A DNA stretch of 64,000 bases from positions 5,090,501 to 5,154,500 of the forward strand of contig NZ_CP133778.1 in NCBI RefSeq assembly GCF_034347405.1. Reading direction: 5' to 3'. The notes under the pieces are model-generated. The model was not told the DNA's origin, did not search any database, and was given only the letters and a program-made list of their open reading frames with translations. Of this stretch, positions 25,899 to 34,860 are shown piece by piece; the stretch's first letter is position 1, and each line of letters starts with the position of its first letter. Origin of the DNA: Pseudomonas sp. CCC3.1 (GTDB lineage: Bacteria > Pseudomonadota > Gammaproteobacteria > Pseudomonadales > Pseudomonadaceae). The translations under genes and the position numbers were made by a program.

Positions 25899-27808
25899 CA
25901 GGACAGGGCTTCCAGTTCGGCTTGCAAGGTTTCAAGCAGTTCCAGGGCTTCCATCCAGCGCTCTTCGAGCTGGCCTTCGAGCACTTTGAGCTTGGCCTGA
26001 TCGGCCAGCAGCTCGCGCAGTTCGTCTTTGCGTGCTGCCTCGTAGACGCCACTGTCGCCCAGGCTGGCTTCGATTTTGGCGAGTTTTTCGTTGACCTTGC
26101 CCAATTCGCTTTCGAGCTTGTCGGCTTCGCGCTTGTGCGGTGCCAACTGCTGACGCAAGGCGGCGGCGGCCTGACGCTGTGCCTTTTTATCGGTCTTGTC
26201 AGGGTTGATCACGGTGTTGCTCACCGGCGCGTTGCGCAGGCGGTAATCAGCCAGCCAGCGGGCGTAGTCTTCGAGGTCGCCGTCGAACTCCTGGACTTTG
26301 CCATCGGCCACCAGCAAGAACTCGTCGGTGGTGCTTTTGAGCAAGTGTCGATCGTGAGAGACCACCAACACCGCGCCGCTGAACTCTTGCAGGGCCATGG
26401 TCAGTGCCAGGCGCATTTCGAGGTCAAGGTGGTTGGTCGGTTCGTCGAGCAGCAGCAGGTTCGGTCGGCCCCACGCAATCAGCGCGAGTGCCAGACGGGC
26501 TTTCTCGCCACCCGAGAAGTTCAGTACCGGCTCGTCGATGCGCGCACCCCGGAAGTCGAAACCACCGAGGAAGTCGCGCAGGGTTTGCTCGCGTTCGGTC
26601 GGCGCCAGACGCTGCATGTGCAGCAATGGGCTGGCCTTGGAGTCCAGCGAGTCAAGCTGGTGCTGGGCAAAGTAGCCCACTACCAAGTTTTCGCCACGGG
26701 CCAAACGACCCGACAGCGGCTCAAGCTCGCCCGCCAGGTTTTTGATCAGGGTCGATTTACCGGCACCGTTCGGGCCGAGCAAGCCAATCCGCGCGCCCGG
26801 AACCAACTGCAACTTGACCTTCTCAAGGATGGTTTTGTCGCCGTAGCCCAAGCGTGCATCCGACAAGTCGAGCAGCGGGCTGGAGAGTTTGACCGCCTCG
26901 CGGAACACGAAGTCGAACGGTGAGTCGACGTGGGCCGCGCTCAGTTCTTCCATGCGTTCAAGGGCCTTGATCCGGCTCTGCGCCTGACGGGCCTTGGTGG
27001 CCTGGGCCTTGAAGCGGGCAATGTAGCTTTCCATGTGCGCACGTTGCGCCTGCTGTTTCTCGTAGGCCTGTTGCTGCTGGGCCAGACGTTCGGCGCGAGC
27101 GCGTTCAAAGGCGCTGTAACCCCCACGGTAGAGGGTGATTTTGCGCTGATCAACGTGAGCAATGTTATCAACCACGGCATCGAGGAAATCCCGGTCGTGG
27201 GAGATCAGCAGCAGGGTGCCGGGATAACTTTTGAGGAAGTCTTCGAGCCACAGAATGGCGTCGAGATCCAAGTGGTTGGTCGGTTCGTCGAGCAACAACA
27301 GGTCGGACGGGCACATCAGGGCCTGGGCCAGGTTGAGACGCATGCGCCAGCCACCCGAGAAGTCGGCAACCGGACGGTCCATTTGCTCGTTGGTAAACCC
27401 CAGACCGGCGAGCATTTTGCGCGCACGGGCATCCGCGGTGTAGCCATCGGCGCTGTCCAGCTCGGCGTGCCAGCGGGCCTGTGCGGCGCCGTCCTGGTCG
27501 GCTTCAGCCTGTGCGAGGTTGGCTTGAACCTCACGCAAACGCTGGTCGCCATCGAGCACGTAGTCGATCGCAATGCGATCAAGCGTGTCGATTTCTTGCC
27601 GCATGTGGGCAATCCGCCAGTCGGCCGGTAGCAGACAATCCCCGGAATCAGGCGTCAACTCACCCAGCAGCAAGGCGAACAAAGTGGATTTACCGGCGCC
27701 ATTGGCGCCGACCAAACCGGCTTTGTGGCCGGCGTGCAGGGTCAGCTCGGCGTCTTCTAGCAGACGTTGCGGGCCACGCTGTAAAGTCAGGTTCTGAAGT
27801 CGGATCAT
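25898..27808 (-). CDS. yheS: ABC-F ATPase (YheS-like)
   Basis: Soluble tandem ABC protein of 636 residues, without membrane helices. The two cassettes have Walker A GANGAGKST and GPNGAGKST, signatures DFSGGWRMRL and NFSGGEKARL, and Walker B LLLLDEPTNHLD twice. The linker is Arg/Gln-rich (YEKQQAQRAHMESYI) and the C-terminal tail is a coiled coil, both typical of ABC-F translation factors. Length and start (MIRLQNLTLQRGPQ) match YheS. It probably acts at the ribosome E site. The ATG at 27808 is chosen over an in-frame start 11 codons upstream on family grounds. Confidence 0.92.
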   Translation of the reverse strand: MIRLQNLTLQRGPQRLLEDAELTLHAGHKAGLVGANGAGKSTLFALLLGELTPDSGDCLLPADWRIAHMRQEIDTLDRIAIDYVLDGDQRLREVQANLAQAEADQDGAAQARWHAELDSADGYTADARARKMLAGLGFTNEQMDRPVADFSGGWRMRLNLAQALMCPSDLLLLDEPTNHLDLDAILWLEDFLKSYPGTLLLISHDRDFLDAVVDNIAHVDQRKITLYRGGYSAFERARAERLAQQQQAYEKQQAQRAHMESYIARFKAQATKARQAQSRIKALERMEELSAAHVDSPFDFVFREAVKLSSPLLDLSDARLGYGDKTILEKVKLQLVPGARIGLLGPNGAGKSTLIKNLAGELEPLSGRLARGENLVVGYFAQHQLDSLDSKASPLLHMQRLAPTEREQTLRDFLGGFDFRGARIDEPVLNFSGGEKARLALALIAWGRPNLLLLDEPTNHLDLEMRLALTMALQEFSGAVLVVSHDRHLLKSTTDEFLLVADGKVQEFDGDLEDYARWLADYRLRNAPVSNTVINPDKTDKKAQRQAAAALRQQLAPHKREADKLESELGKVNEKLAKIEASLGDSGVYEAARKDELRELLADQAKLKVLEGQLEERWMEALELLETLQAELEALS

Positions 27809-27858
27809 AATGGCGGCGGAGTCTACCAGCTTCCCTCTCAACTGGCGCGAATTGCACT

Positions 27859-28323
27859 ATGCAGACTGATCTGTGGAATTACTGTTTGAAGGCCTATGCC
27901 CTTCCCGGGATTGAGCACGCGTGTTTGCGCCTGCAAAGTCAGGGCCTGGATGTGTGCCTGTTGTTGTGCGCCGCATGGCTGGAGCACCGCAACGTGGCCT
28001 GTGACGAGGCGCGTCTTGAGTCTCTGAGAGCCCTTGCCGAACCCTGGCAACGTGACGTGGTGCAGCCTTTGCGCGCGTTACGTACCCAATGGCGCGAAGC
28101 GGCCACGCACGATGACGCGCTGTCGGCATTACGCGGGCAGATCAAGGGATTGGAGCTGGAGGCGGAGCGAACCTTATTGCGGCGCCTGGAATCGGCAACC
28201 CGGGAATGGCTGCCGACCCGATCGCAAAACGGCTGCGATTGGCTGCAAAGGATGGCGGACAGTGTCGACCACCCTGATTACGACGCGCTGCAAACGCTGC
28301 GCGCCGCAATCAACCACGCTTAA
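27859..28323 (+). CDS. TIGR02444-family protein
   Basis: A 154-residue, mostly helical soluble protein (LWNYCLKAYALPGIEHACLRLQSQGLDV). The pattern is that of the TIGR02444/DUF2390 family, common in Pseudomonas next to the yheS and algP genes. Function unknown. The stop overlaps the stop region of algP by a few bases; the genes converge. Confidence 0.82.
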   Translation: MQTDLWNYCLKAYALPGIEHACLRLQSQGLDVCLLLCAAWLEHRNVACDEARLESLRALAEPWQRDVVQPLRALRTQWREAATHDDALSALRGQIKGLELEAERTLLRRLESATREWLPTRSQNGCDWLQRMADSVDHPDYDALQTLRAAINHA

Positions 28324-29288
28324 GAAGCGCTGGTAGGGGTTGTAGCCGGGGTTGCAGCAGACGCCGGGGCTGGTGCAGAGGCCGCAGGCGCAGCAGCGGG
28401 TGCTGTTGCAGGGGCTGTCGCTGGCTTGGCGGCCGTGGGCTTGGCAGCAGCAGGCTTTCTAACCGCTGGCTTGGCAGCAGGTTTTGCGGCAGGTTTGGCG
28501 GCTGGCTTAACCGGAGCTTTCGCGGCACTTGCAGCCGGTTTGGCTACAGCAGGCTTGGCGGCTGGTTTTGCCACAGCGGGTTTGGCCGCTGTCGGTTTGG
28601 CGGCAGCTGTTTTGGCAGCAGGCTTGGCCGCAGCTTTTGCAGCTACCGGTTTGGCCGCAGGTTTCGCGGCGGCTGGTTTGGCAGCAGCTGTTCTAGCGGG
28701 GGCTGGCTTGGCCACAGGGGCTTTGGCCACAGCAGGTTTAGCTGCTGGCTTTTGTGCCGGTGCTTTAGCCGCAGGCTTGGCAGGTGCTTTCACGGGTGCT
28801 TTAGCCGCAACCTTGGCTGGCGTTTTAACGGGCGCTTTGGCAGGCGCTTTAGCCGCAGGTTTTTTGGCGCTGACAGCAGACTTGGCGTCGCGAGTCGAGA
28901 GTGCCTTGCCAACCGCTTCTTTAACGCGGCCAATACCTTGTGCCAGCTTCAGGCTTTCTTGAGCATCACGCTTGAGTTGCAGAATGTAGACACGCGTTTC
29001 GCTCTGGCGGTCTTTGAGCGAATCGAGCACGTCTTCAAGTTCTTTCACGGCAGACTTGGCTTTGGTTTGTGCCTTGGACTTGCCTGCATTTGCAGCGTCT
29101 TGCAGTTTTTCACGCGACTTGTGCAGTTTTTCCTGAGCTTTGCCACGCTGTTTTTCAAGTTTGGCCAGCAGCTTCTCAGCATCAGCCAACGCTTGGGAAC
29201 AAGCGCTTTCCAAATGCTCAAGCAGGCTGCCTGAGAGTTGTTGGAGCAGGTGCAACGGCGTGTTAACAGACTTCTTGTTGGCCGACAT
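28320..29288 (-). CDS. algP: AlgP, histone H1-like regulator
   Basis: A 322-residue protein. The N-terminal 120 residues form a helical, coiled-coil-like domain (LLQQLSGSLLEHLESACSQALADAEKLLAKLEKQ). The C-terminal 180 residues are a Lys/Pro/Ala repeat (mostly AAKPA and AKPV units) like eukaryotic histone H1 and the AlgP (AlgR3) protein of P. aeruginosa, where it affects alginate gene expression by binding DNA. The repeat spans about 28330-28870 and is prone to length change. AGGAGG is seen upstream of the ATG at 29288. Confidence 0.92.
   Translation of the reverse strand: MSANKKSVNTPLHLLQQLSGSLLEHLESACSQALADAEKLLAKLEKQRGKAQEKLHKSREKLQDAANAGKSKAQTKAKSAVKELEDVLDSLKDRQSETRVYILQLKRDAQESLKLAQGIGRVKEAVGKALSTRDAKSAVSAKKPAAKAPAKAPVKTPAKVAAKAPVKAPAKPAAKAPAQKPAAKPAVAKAPVAKPAPARTAAAKPAAAKPAAKPVAAKAAAKPAAKTAAAKPTAAKPAVAKPAAKPAVAKPAASAAKAPVKPAAKPAAKPAAKPAVRKPAAAKPTAAKPATAPATAPAAAPAASAPAPASAATPATTPTSAS
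28330..28870. repeat. Low-complexity repeat coding the AlgP tail
   Basis: Short degenerate units of about 12-15 bases that encode KPAA/AKPV on the minus strand. The same DNA gives long open frames on the opposite strand, which are only a by-product. Confidence 0.85.
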
Positions 29289-29525
29289 GGTTTACCTCCT
29301 GGCTGAAGTGAGTGCGGCTCATACTAGACCTCTGCAAGAACCGCCGCTAGATCATGTTGACACTAACGATAGCCACGCGTTGCATAGCGTTGCAAAAGGT
29401 TGTGCTGGATCAATCTTTAAATCTGTTTGGCGCTCATTTTTGCGGCGGATTCAGCGTCGTTTAAAGCCCTGAATAAAACCCCGGATGTTGGCATAATCGC
29501 TCGCACTTCAGGCCGGAGAATGCCC

Positions 29526-30188
29526 ATGCCGCGTTCGCTTTTATTGTCCTTGTTGTGCCTTGCTTCGTGGGCTCATGCCGCGCCCTCGCCAAGCCCACAA
29601 GCCGCTCACGACCTGGCTTACAGCTTGGGCGCGAGTCTGGGGGAGCGCTTGCGTGATGAAGTCCCCGAGTTACAGATTCAGGCATTGATCGAAGGTTTGC
29701 GCACCGCCTACCAAGGTAAACCGCTGGCACTGAGCGATGAGCGTATTGAACAGATTTTGACGGTGCACCAGGCACAAGCAGACGCCGAGCACGCGCAACC
29801 GCACAGTGAAGTTGCGCTGAACGCCGAGCGCGATTTTTTATTCAAAGAAAAACAGCAACCTGGTGTTCGCGAATTGGCCGATGGCATTCTCGTCACGGAG
29901 CTCAAACCCGGAACAGGGGCAAAACCCGGCGCTCAAGGTTCAGTATTTGTGAACTATGTGGGGCGTCTGCCTGACGGCACGGTGTTCGACCAAAGTACTC
30001 AACCGCAATGGTTTCGCCTGAACAGCGTGATTGCAGGCTGGCGCTCGGCGCTGGTGCAAATGCCGGTGGGTTCGAAGTGGAGACTGGCGATACCGTCAAA
30101 TCAGGCTTATGGCGCTGACGGGGCGGGGGACTTGATTGCGCCCTATACGCCCTTGGTGTTTGAGATCGAGTTGCTCGATATCAAGTAG
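29526..30188 (+). CDS. FKBP-type peptidyl-prolyl isomerase
   Basis: Secreted or periplasmic prolyl isomerase of 220 residues. A signal (LLLSLLCLASWAHA) is followed by an FkpA/Mip-like helical dimerization region (LAYSLGASLGERL) and an FKBP domain (GSVFVNYVGRLPDGTVFDQS, VIAGWRSALVQMPVGSKWRLAIPSNQAYG). Compared with a full FkpA (about 270) the linker is shorter. Two ATGs six bases apart are possible; the second at 29526 has GGAG at better spacing. Confidence 0.9.
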   Translation: MPRSLLLSLLCLASWAHAAPSPSPQAAHDLAYSLGASLGERLRDEVPELQIQALIEGLRTAYQGKPLALSDERIEQILTVHQAQADAEHAQPHSEVALNAERDFLFKEKQQPGVRELADGILVTELKPGTGAKPGAQGSVFVNYVGRLPDGTVFDQSTQPQWFRLNSVIAGWRSALVQMPVGSKWRLAIPSNQAYGADGAGDLIAPYTPLVFEIELLDIK

Positions 30189-30213
30189 CAGATGTTGAGT
30201 GCGACTTTAGACC

Positions 30214-30301
30214 TGTGGGAGCGGGCTTGCCCGCGATGGGCTCGACAAGGTGTCTTAGACAAACTGCGCCGCCTGCATCGCTGGCAAGCCAGGCTCCCAC
30301 A
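30214..30301. repeat. REP-type inverted repeat (TGTGGGAGC family)
   Basis: TGTGGGAGCGGGCTTGCCCGCGATG and, 40 bases on, the imperfect reverse complement CATCGCTGGCAAGCCAGGCTCCCACA. It lies between the convergent FKBP and algQ genes. The GGGAGC core distinguishes it from the AGGAGC REPs. Confidence 0.85.
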
Positions 30302-30305
30302 ATTT

Positions 30306-30776
30306 TTAAGCCTGGGCTGCTTCTTTCTGTTTGTGTGCGCTGTGGAGCACTTCAATCAGGCAGTCTTCAAGCTCAAAACGCTCATCCAGCAAGGCGCCAA
30401 GTGTTTTGAATTCGTCTGCGAGCTTGTCACAATCCGGGCGATGGGCTTTGCCGTCGCAGTGATCGTTGAACGCCAAGGCGGCCTTAGTAATCACGGTGAG
30501 TCGAGGGTAGATGGTCTCGGCCAATGCGAGCCCACGCTTATCATTGAAGGCTTGGGCCTCCTGATTGAGCTGCTCATAGATTTCGAAATGGCCAGCAGAA
30601 ACGTAATCAACCAACACCTGACAGAACTCTTTTTGAGGCCCGCGCTTGGGGTTGTTTTGTTGATCAATGACCGCTGCGTAAGCTTTCACCAGTTTACGGC
30701 GCTCATGCAGCCAGCGATCAATCAACTGGTGGACACCATTGAAACGTTCCTGAGCACTCTCACATCTTTCGAGCAT
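30306..30776 (-). CDS. algQ: AlgQ/Rsd, anti-sigma 70 regulator
   Basis: A 156-residue four-helix-bundle protein, close to P. aeruginosa AlgQ (160). It begins MLERCESAQERFNGVHQLIDRWLHERRKL and contains the sigma-binding surface helices (KEFCQVLVDYVSAGHFEIYEQL). It binds region 4 of RpoD, affecting alginate, siderophore and stationary-phase genes. The ATG at 30776 is supported by GAGAG upstream and by family length. Confidence 0.95.
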   Translation of the reverse strand: MLERCESAQERFNGVHQLIDRWLHERRKLVKAYAAVIDQQNNPKRGPQKEFCQVLVDYVSAGHFEIYEQLNQEAQAFNDKRGLALAETIYPRLTVITKAALAFNDHCDGKAHRPDCDKLADEFKTLGALLDERFELEDCLIEVLHSAHKQKEAAQA

Positions 30777-30961
30777 GATGATCTCTCTTCCCTTGTGGGC
30801 CCATGCCACCCGGTTTTTGACCGGGCCTATGTGAACCAAAACCTGTGCTGACACACCGGCATTGGGCGGCATAACTCCAATAACGCGTGCGGGCCAGATT
30901 ATGCCCGCTCGGCAACTGCTTCAAGGTACGCACGAGAGAAAGTTCATACAAGCGTTTAATA

Positions 30962-31495
30962 CTAACTGCTACTTCCCGTCGCAGGCCGGGAGCGTTTTCG
31001 GAAGAAAAGGGAGCGCAGCAACTGGAACAGGCTCAGCATCGCCAGCCCTAAAAAGGCCAGCAGGCTGAGCTCGGGAATGCTCAAGTCAAACAGCGTCCAT
31101 TGAATTTGCGCACAGGCTTGTGTGTCCCGGTAGACCGACATAAAAATCTGGCTGAGCGAAAGGTTATTCCACAAATGAGCCAGATCGGGCTGACAGATCA
31201 TCAGTTGCTCAGGCGCAAATCGCTGACTGAGCACCTGCTTGGTCGCACTCGCCGCTCCGGTTGCTGCCAGCAACAGGGCAAGAAATGCATACGCCAGCGA
31301 GCCGACATGGCGAGGTGCATGAACATAAGCAATCAAATTGACGAAACAGAAAGCCTGCAAGAGATAACGCTGCATTAAACAGAGCAAACAGGGCGTCAGC
31401 CCGGCCCCATACTCCAAGTACAGCGAACCGGACAGCACTAAGGCACTGGCTAGAAAAGCCACAAGAAACATGACGCGTGAGCAGGCCAAAAACAT
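30962..31495 (-). CDS. dsbB: DsbB-type disulfide oxidoreductase (DsbH)
   Basis: Inner-membrane quinone-dependent enzyme of 177 residues that re-oxidizes DsbA. It has four helices and two redox Cys pairs: TPCLLCLMQRY in the first periplasmic loop and Cys at QLMICQPDL and RDTQACAQ in the second. The QR after the first CxxC is the quinone-binding arginine. Pseudomonads carry two DsbB paralogues; the position next to algQ corresponds to the so-called DsbH copy. Confidence 0.92.
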   Translation of the reverse strand: MFLACSRVMFLVAFLASALVLSGSLYLEYGAGLTPCLLCLMQRYLLQAFCFVNLIAYVHAPRHVGSLAYAFLALLLAATGAASATKQVLSQRFAPEQLMICQPDLAHLWNNLSLSQIFMSVYRDTQACAQIQWTLFDLSIPELSLLAFLGLAMLSLFQLLRSLFFRKRSRPATGSSS

Positions 31496-31670
31496 GGCTT
31501 ATCCGTAACAAAATGGACAGGCGTTTACGGTAGAGGAAAGCCATCAGCCCTTTCAAGGCCAGCCAATACGGATACTTCCTTAAGCCTGTAAGGAATTACC
31601 GACAGGCACAGGAAGCATTGAGAGAAAATAGCGTCCGAAATTTCCGCAACCACCCAAAAAGCGAATATCC

Positions 31671-31717
31671 CCCGTAGCAGTTGCCAAGCCCCGCGAGACT
31701 TGGCAACTGATACGGGT
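31671..31717. repeat. Inverted repeat after hemY
   Basis: CCCGTAGCAGTTGCCAAG and CTTGGCAACTGATACGGG pair around a ten-base loop. It lies just beyond the hemY stop and may protect or end that transcript, though no T run follows. The remaining 175 bases up to dsbB show nothing else. Confidence 0.75.
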
Positions 31718-31725
31718 GTGGCCTG

Positions 31726-32952
31726 CTATTCCGGCAACGGCAGCGCCAATAGACGCTCATCCAGCAGGTTCAAGCCTTCCTGGAACAGTTGGTTGCTGCG
31801 GGCAGTGTCGCCCAACTGCGCCAGGAGCCGTGCAAGCTCGGCACAGGTTTCAGGATTACGTTCGAGTTTAAGGCTGCTTTCGAGGTAATCCCGAGCCTTG
31901 CCCCACAGGCTGTTTTGCAAGCACAGACGTCCCAGGGTCAGCAGCAAGCTGGCGTCCGCGGGATGCGCTTTGAGCCAGCCTTCGGCAGTCTGTAATTGCT
32001 TGACCGGGTCACTGCCACGCAGCAGGCCATAAAGCCGTACAAGGTGACTGTCGTAAGTGCGCTTGAGAGCACCTCGCACCACTTCTTCGGCCTCGGGCTG
32101 AGCGCCCAGTCGGCGCAATTGCTCAGCGTAAGCCAGGACCAGAGTCGGCTCTTGACGTTGCGCAGAGGTCAATTGCTGCCACGCCAGTGTCAGTGATTGC
32201 AGGCCCGCATCGCCCTCTGTATTGCGCTGCGCCGCCAGGCCGAGGTTTTGCCCCCAGGCACGGCGCTCCAGTTCGGCAAGCTCCTGGGCCGGCAGCACTT
32301 TGTCTTTACGCAGTTCCGGCAACAAGCGGATCAATGCCCCCCAGTCGCCGCGCTGTTGGTGCAGACGCTGCAACTGACGCAGCACCTGCACGTTGTGCGG
32401 GTGGCGTTCGTGCATGGCTTGCAAGGTCGTCAGCGCGCCTTCCGTGTCAGCGCGGTCGACCTGCAATTGCGCATGGGTCAGCGCAATAGCCAGTTCAGCC
32501 TGAGGCTGACGCTCCAGCGCACGCTCAAGCAAGCTGTCGCTTTCTTCGTAGTGCCCTTGCTCGTTGGCTGCTCGCGCCGCACCCAGGTAGTAAAGCAGCG
32601 GTTGGCGCTCGGCTTCGGCCGCACGGGAAAGGTGTTTTTGAGCACTGGCCCAACGCCCCTCGGCGAGGTCCATTTGCCCCTGCTCGATGGCGATCTGCAC
32701 CCGACGGCTGCGGTTACGTCGCGACCAAGGGTTAACCAGTCCGGTCGAGGCCGTGAACAGCTCAACCAGCAACTTGATACCCCAGATCACCAGCCACAGG
32801 ATCACCAGCACGGCCGCAGAGGCCCACACGCTGGATTCGTAGCGGAAGTTTTTGTAGGCGATCAGCACGTAACCTGCGTCCTCAGCGATTGCCAGGCCGA
32901 CGCAAGCAGCGGCTGCAATCAACAAGAACACAATCACATAAAGGCGTTTCAT
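31726..32952 (-). CDS. hemY: HemY, heme biosynthesis-associated TPR protein
   Basis: Membrane-anchored protein of 408 residues: two N-terminal helices (YVIVFLLIAAAACVGLAI and VWASAAVLVILWLVIWGI) then TPR-like repeats to the end (HYEESDSLLERALERQPQAELAIAL, LLTLGRLCLQNSLWGKARDYLESSL). This is the proteobacterial HemY, not the protoporphyrinogen oxidase of Gram-positive bacteria with the same name. It overlaps hemX by four bases and is the last gene of hemCDXY. Confidence 0.93.
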   Translation of the reverse strand: MKRLYVIVFLLIAAAACVGLAIAEDAGYVLIAYKNFRYESSVWASAAVLVILWLVIWGIKLLVELFTASTGLVNPWSRRNRSRRVQIAIEQGQMDLAEGRWASAQKHLSRAAEAERQPLLYYLGAARAANEQGHYEESDSLLERALERQPQAELAIALTHAQLQVDRADTEGALTTLQAMHERHPHNVQVLRQLQRLHQQRGDWGALIRLLPELRKDKVLPAQELAELERRAWGQNLGLAAQRNTEGDAGLQSLTLAWQQLTSAQRQEPTLVLAYAEQLRRLGAQPEAEEVVRGALKRTYDSHLVRLYGLLRGSDPVKQLQTAEGWLKAHPADASLLLTLGRLCLQNSLWGKARDYLESSLKLERNPETCAELARLLAQLGDTARSNQLFQEGLNLLDERLLALPLPE

Positions 32953-34076
32953 GGACGGGCCTCCTGTGCAGGATTGGCAGCCGCACGACCCGGTTCATCA
33001 GCATCGACATGACGGCGCTCAAGGTACGCCTGGACCGTACTCAAGGTACCTGCGAGGTCTGGCGTTTTGACCGTGACCGGCTGCTTGCTGAGCTCAACCA
33101 CCTGCTCCAGAATTTTTTTGCTCAGAGCATTGTCTTGATTGAAGTTGCCTTTGAGCACCTCTTGCGCTTGAGCCAGCGCTTGGGTGTACACCGCCTCTTG
33201 ACCATTGAGCGCAGCCCATTGCGCCTGCTCCAGCGCCAGGCTCAAGGCGAGACGCACCTGGGTCAGGCTTTGGCCCGCCAGCAGTGGACGCACGTTTTTA
33301 TCGGCATTGAAATCGATGCGAATGTAATGCGAAATCTCATCCCACCACTGCGCCAAGCGGCTTGCGCCGTCGCCATCGGCGGTCAGGCCCAGCAATGAAT
33401 CGCCAGAATCCTTGAATTCAGGCGCCAATGCGTTGAGTTGTGCCACTTGATCGCGCAAGGCCGCTAGCTGCAAGAACAAGCCGGTGCGGTCAGGCTGCTC
33501 AACGCTGCGCAATGCCGCCAGACTCTTGGCCAATTGTTCGCGCGCAGCGAAGGAGGCCGGATCATTCTGCTCGCGCAGAATGTCATCCGCCCCCTGCACC
33601 AACGCCTGCGCGCTGCTGATGTCTTGCAGTGCCGACAAACGCAAGCTGGCCAGACGCAACAAGTGCTCGGCCTCGGCCAGACGCCAGTCTTTGCGGCTCG
33701 CACCCAGCACTGTCTCAAGGCGTTGATTCAAACGCTGCTGATCGCCTTGAAGTTGCACCACCAACTGACGCTGGTTATCCAGGTCATTGGCCGAGGGCAA
33801 CTGATTGAGCCGCGCCAGCAATTGTTGTTCGCTTTGTTTAATCGACAGTGTCTGCGCGCCCAGCGCCTGGACTTCAGCCAACTGCTCGGCAGTGCTGGCT
33901 TCCAGGTGGCGCATCTGCCACACGGCCCAACCACCGACCGCAATACCGGCAGCGCCGAGCAACAGCGCGAAGGCGGCCAGACCATTGCCCCGACGTTCAG
34001 GCTTGATGACAGGCTTTTCAACCGGCGCTTCTGGCGCGGGCTGCACGTGTTCTTTTGGCAAGACTGTTTCGCTCAC
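32949..34076 (-). CDS. hemX: HemX, membrane protein of the heme operon
   Basis: A 375-residue protein, often labelled uroporphyrinogen-III C-methyltransferase, but it lacks SAM motifs. One membrane helix (GLAAFALLLGAAGIAVGGWAVW) follows a Pro/Glu-rich cytosolic tail; then come long coiled-coil and helical segments. I choose GTG 34076 with AAGGA seven bases upstream over the upstream in-frame codons that overlap hemD. Its role is presumably scaffolding of tetrapyrrole enzymes, which is inference. Confidence 0.92.
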   Translation of the reverse strand: MSETVLPKEHVQPAPEAPVEKPVIKPERRGNGLAAFALLLGAAGIAVGGWAVWQMRHLEASTAEQLAEVQALGAQTLSIKQSEQQLLARLNQLPSANDLDNQRQLVVQLQGDQQRLNQRLETVLGASRKDWRLAEAEHLLRLASLRLSALQDISSAQALVQGADDILREQNDPASFAAREQLAKSLAALRSVEQPDRTGLFLQLAALRDQVAQLNALAPEFKDSGDSLLGLTADGDGASRLAQWWDEISHYIRIDFNADKNVRPLLAGQSLTQVRLALSLALEQAQWAALNGQEAVYTQALAQAQEVLKGNFNQDNALSKKILEQVVELSKQPVTVKTPDLAGTLSTVQAYLERRHVDADEPGRAAANPAQEARP

Positions 34077-34092
34077 GTATCCATCCTTTGCG

Positions 34093-34860
34093 TTAGAAAG
34101 CAGGTACGGGATGTGCCCGTAGCGCCGCCAGCAAAGCCGCAGCGCTCGCGCCACGGCAATCCACAACATTTTTGGCCCCGGCATCGCGCGCTATTTGCGC
34201 AACGCGAGGGCTTGGAACAAACAATGTCATACCGCTCAGTTGCGGCCAGGCATCACCTGCCAACTGCTGCAAATGCGCAAACCCCTGTCCACTGCTGACC
34301 ACCAGAGCGTTCAGGCGTTCCGCTTTTACGCGCTGAGGCAGTATTTGAGCCGGGTATGACGGCAACGTTCGGCGATACAGTTCAAGGTAGTCGACCTGTG
34401 CGCCAAGGCTGCGCAGGCGGTCAGCCAGCATCTCTCGACCGCCTTCACCCCGTACGATCAGCACCTTGGGCTCGTTGCACGCAACTGCCTGCATAAATGC
34501 CGGCAGCGCCAGCAAGGCCTCGCTGTCATCTGCGGATAAAGGGTAGCTAACATCGAGGCCATGCTCGGCGAGAATCTGCGCGGTAGCGGCACCGACACTG
34601 AACCACTTTTGCGCGGGGGGTTGCGGCCAGTATTGGCTGAACCACTCCAGGCCAAGTCGCGCCGCGGGCTTGCTGACCACGATCACCGCGCAATAACGGT
34701 CCAGGTGCGCGATCACGTCGCGCTGACTATCGCTCAAGACCAACGGTTCGATGGCCAGCAGCGGCAGGCTGCTGCTGAACACACCAGCAGTGGCCAGCGC
34801 GTTCGCGAGCGCTGCCGACTCCTCTGCGGGTCGGGTCAGCAACAGGCGCCAGCCTGTCAC
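34093..34860 (-). CDS. hemD: Uroporphyrinogen-III synthase
   Basis: Cyclizes hydroxymethylbilane with ring-D inversion to uroporphyrinogen III. It has 255 residues in two HemD-type alpha/beta domains (LLTRPAEESAALANALA, VSKPAARLGLEWFSQYWP, VLIVRGEGGREMLADRLRSLGA, LVVSSGQGFAHL). Sequence conservation in this family is low, but length and operon position are decisive. It overlaps the hemC end by four bases. Confidence 0.95.
   Translation of the reverse strand: MTGWRLLLTRPAEESAALANALATAGVFSSSLPLLAIEPLVLSDSQRDVIAHLDRYCAVIVVSKPAARLGLEWFSQYWPQPPAQKWFSVGAATAQILAEHGLDVSYPLSADDSEALLALPAFMQAVACNEPKVLIVRGEGGREMLADRLRSLGAQVDYLELYRRTLPSYPAQILPQRVKAERLNALVVSSGQGFAHLQQLAGDAWPQLSGMTLFVPSPRVAQIARDAGAKNVVDCRGASAAALLAALRAHPVPAF

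Noticed and set aside
28330..28870. Possible CRISPR-like array
   Set aside because: The repeats have no constant spacer/repeat structure and code for the AlgP tail. No CRISPR array or cas gene was seen in the window.
28426..28962. Hydrophobic Ala/Gly/Leu-rich plus-strand frame
   Set aside because: It is the reverse reading of the AlgP KPAA repeat; its membrane-like look comes from the repeat.
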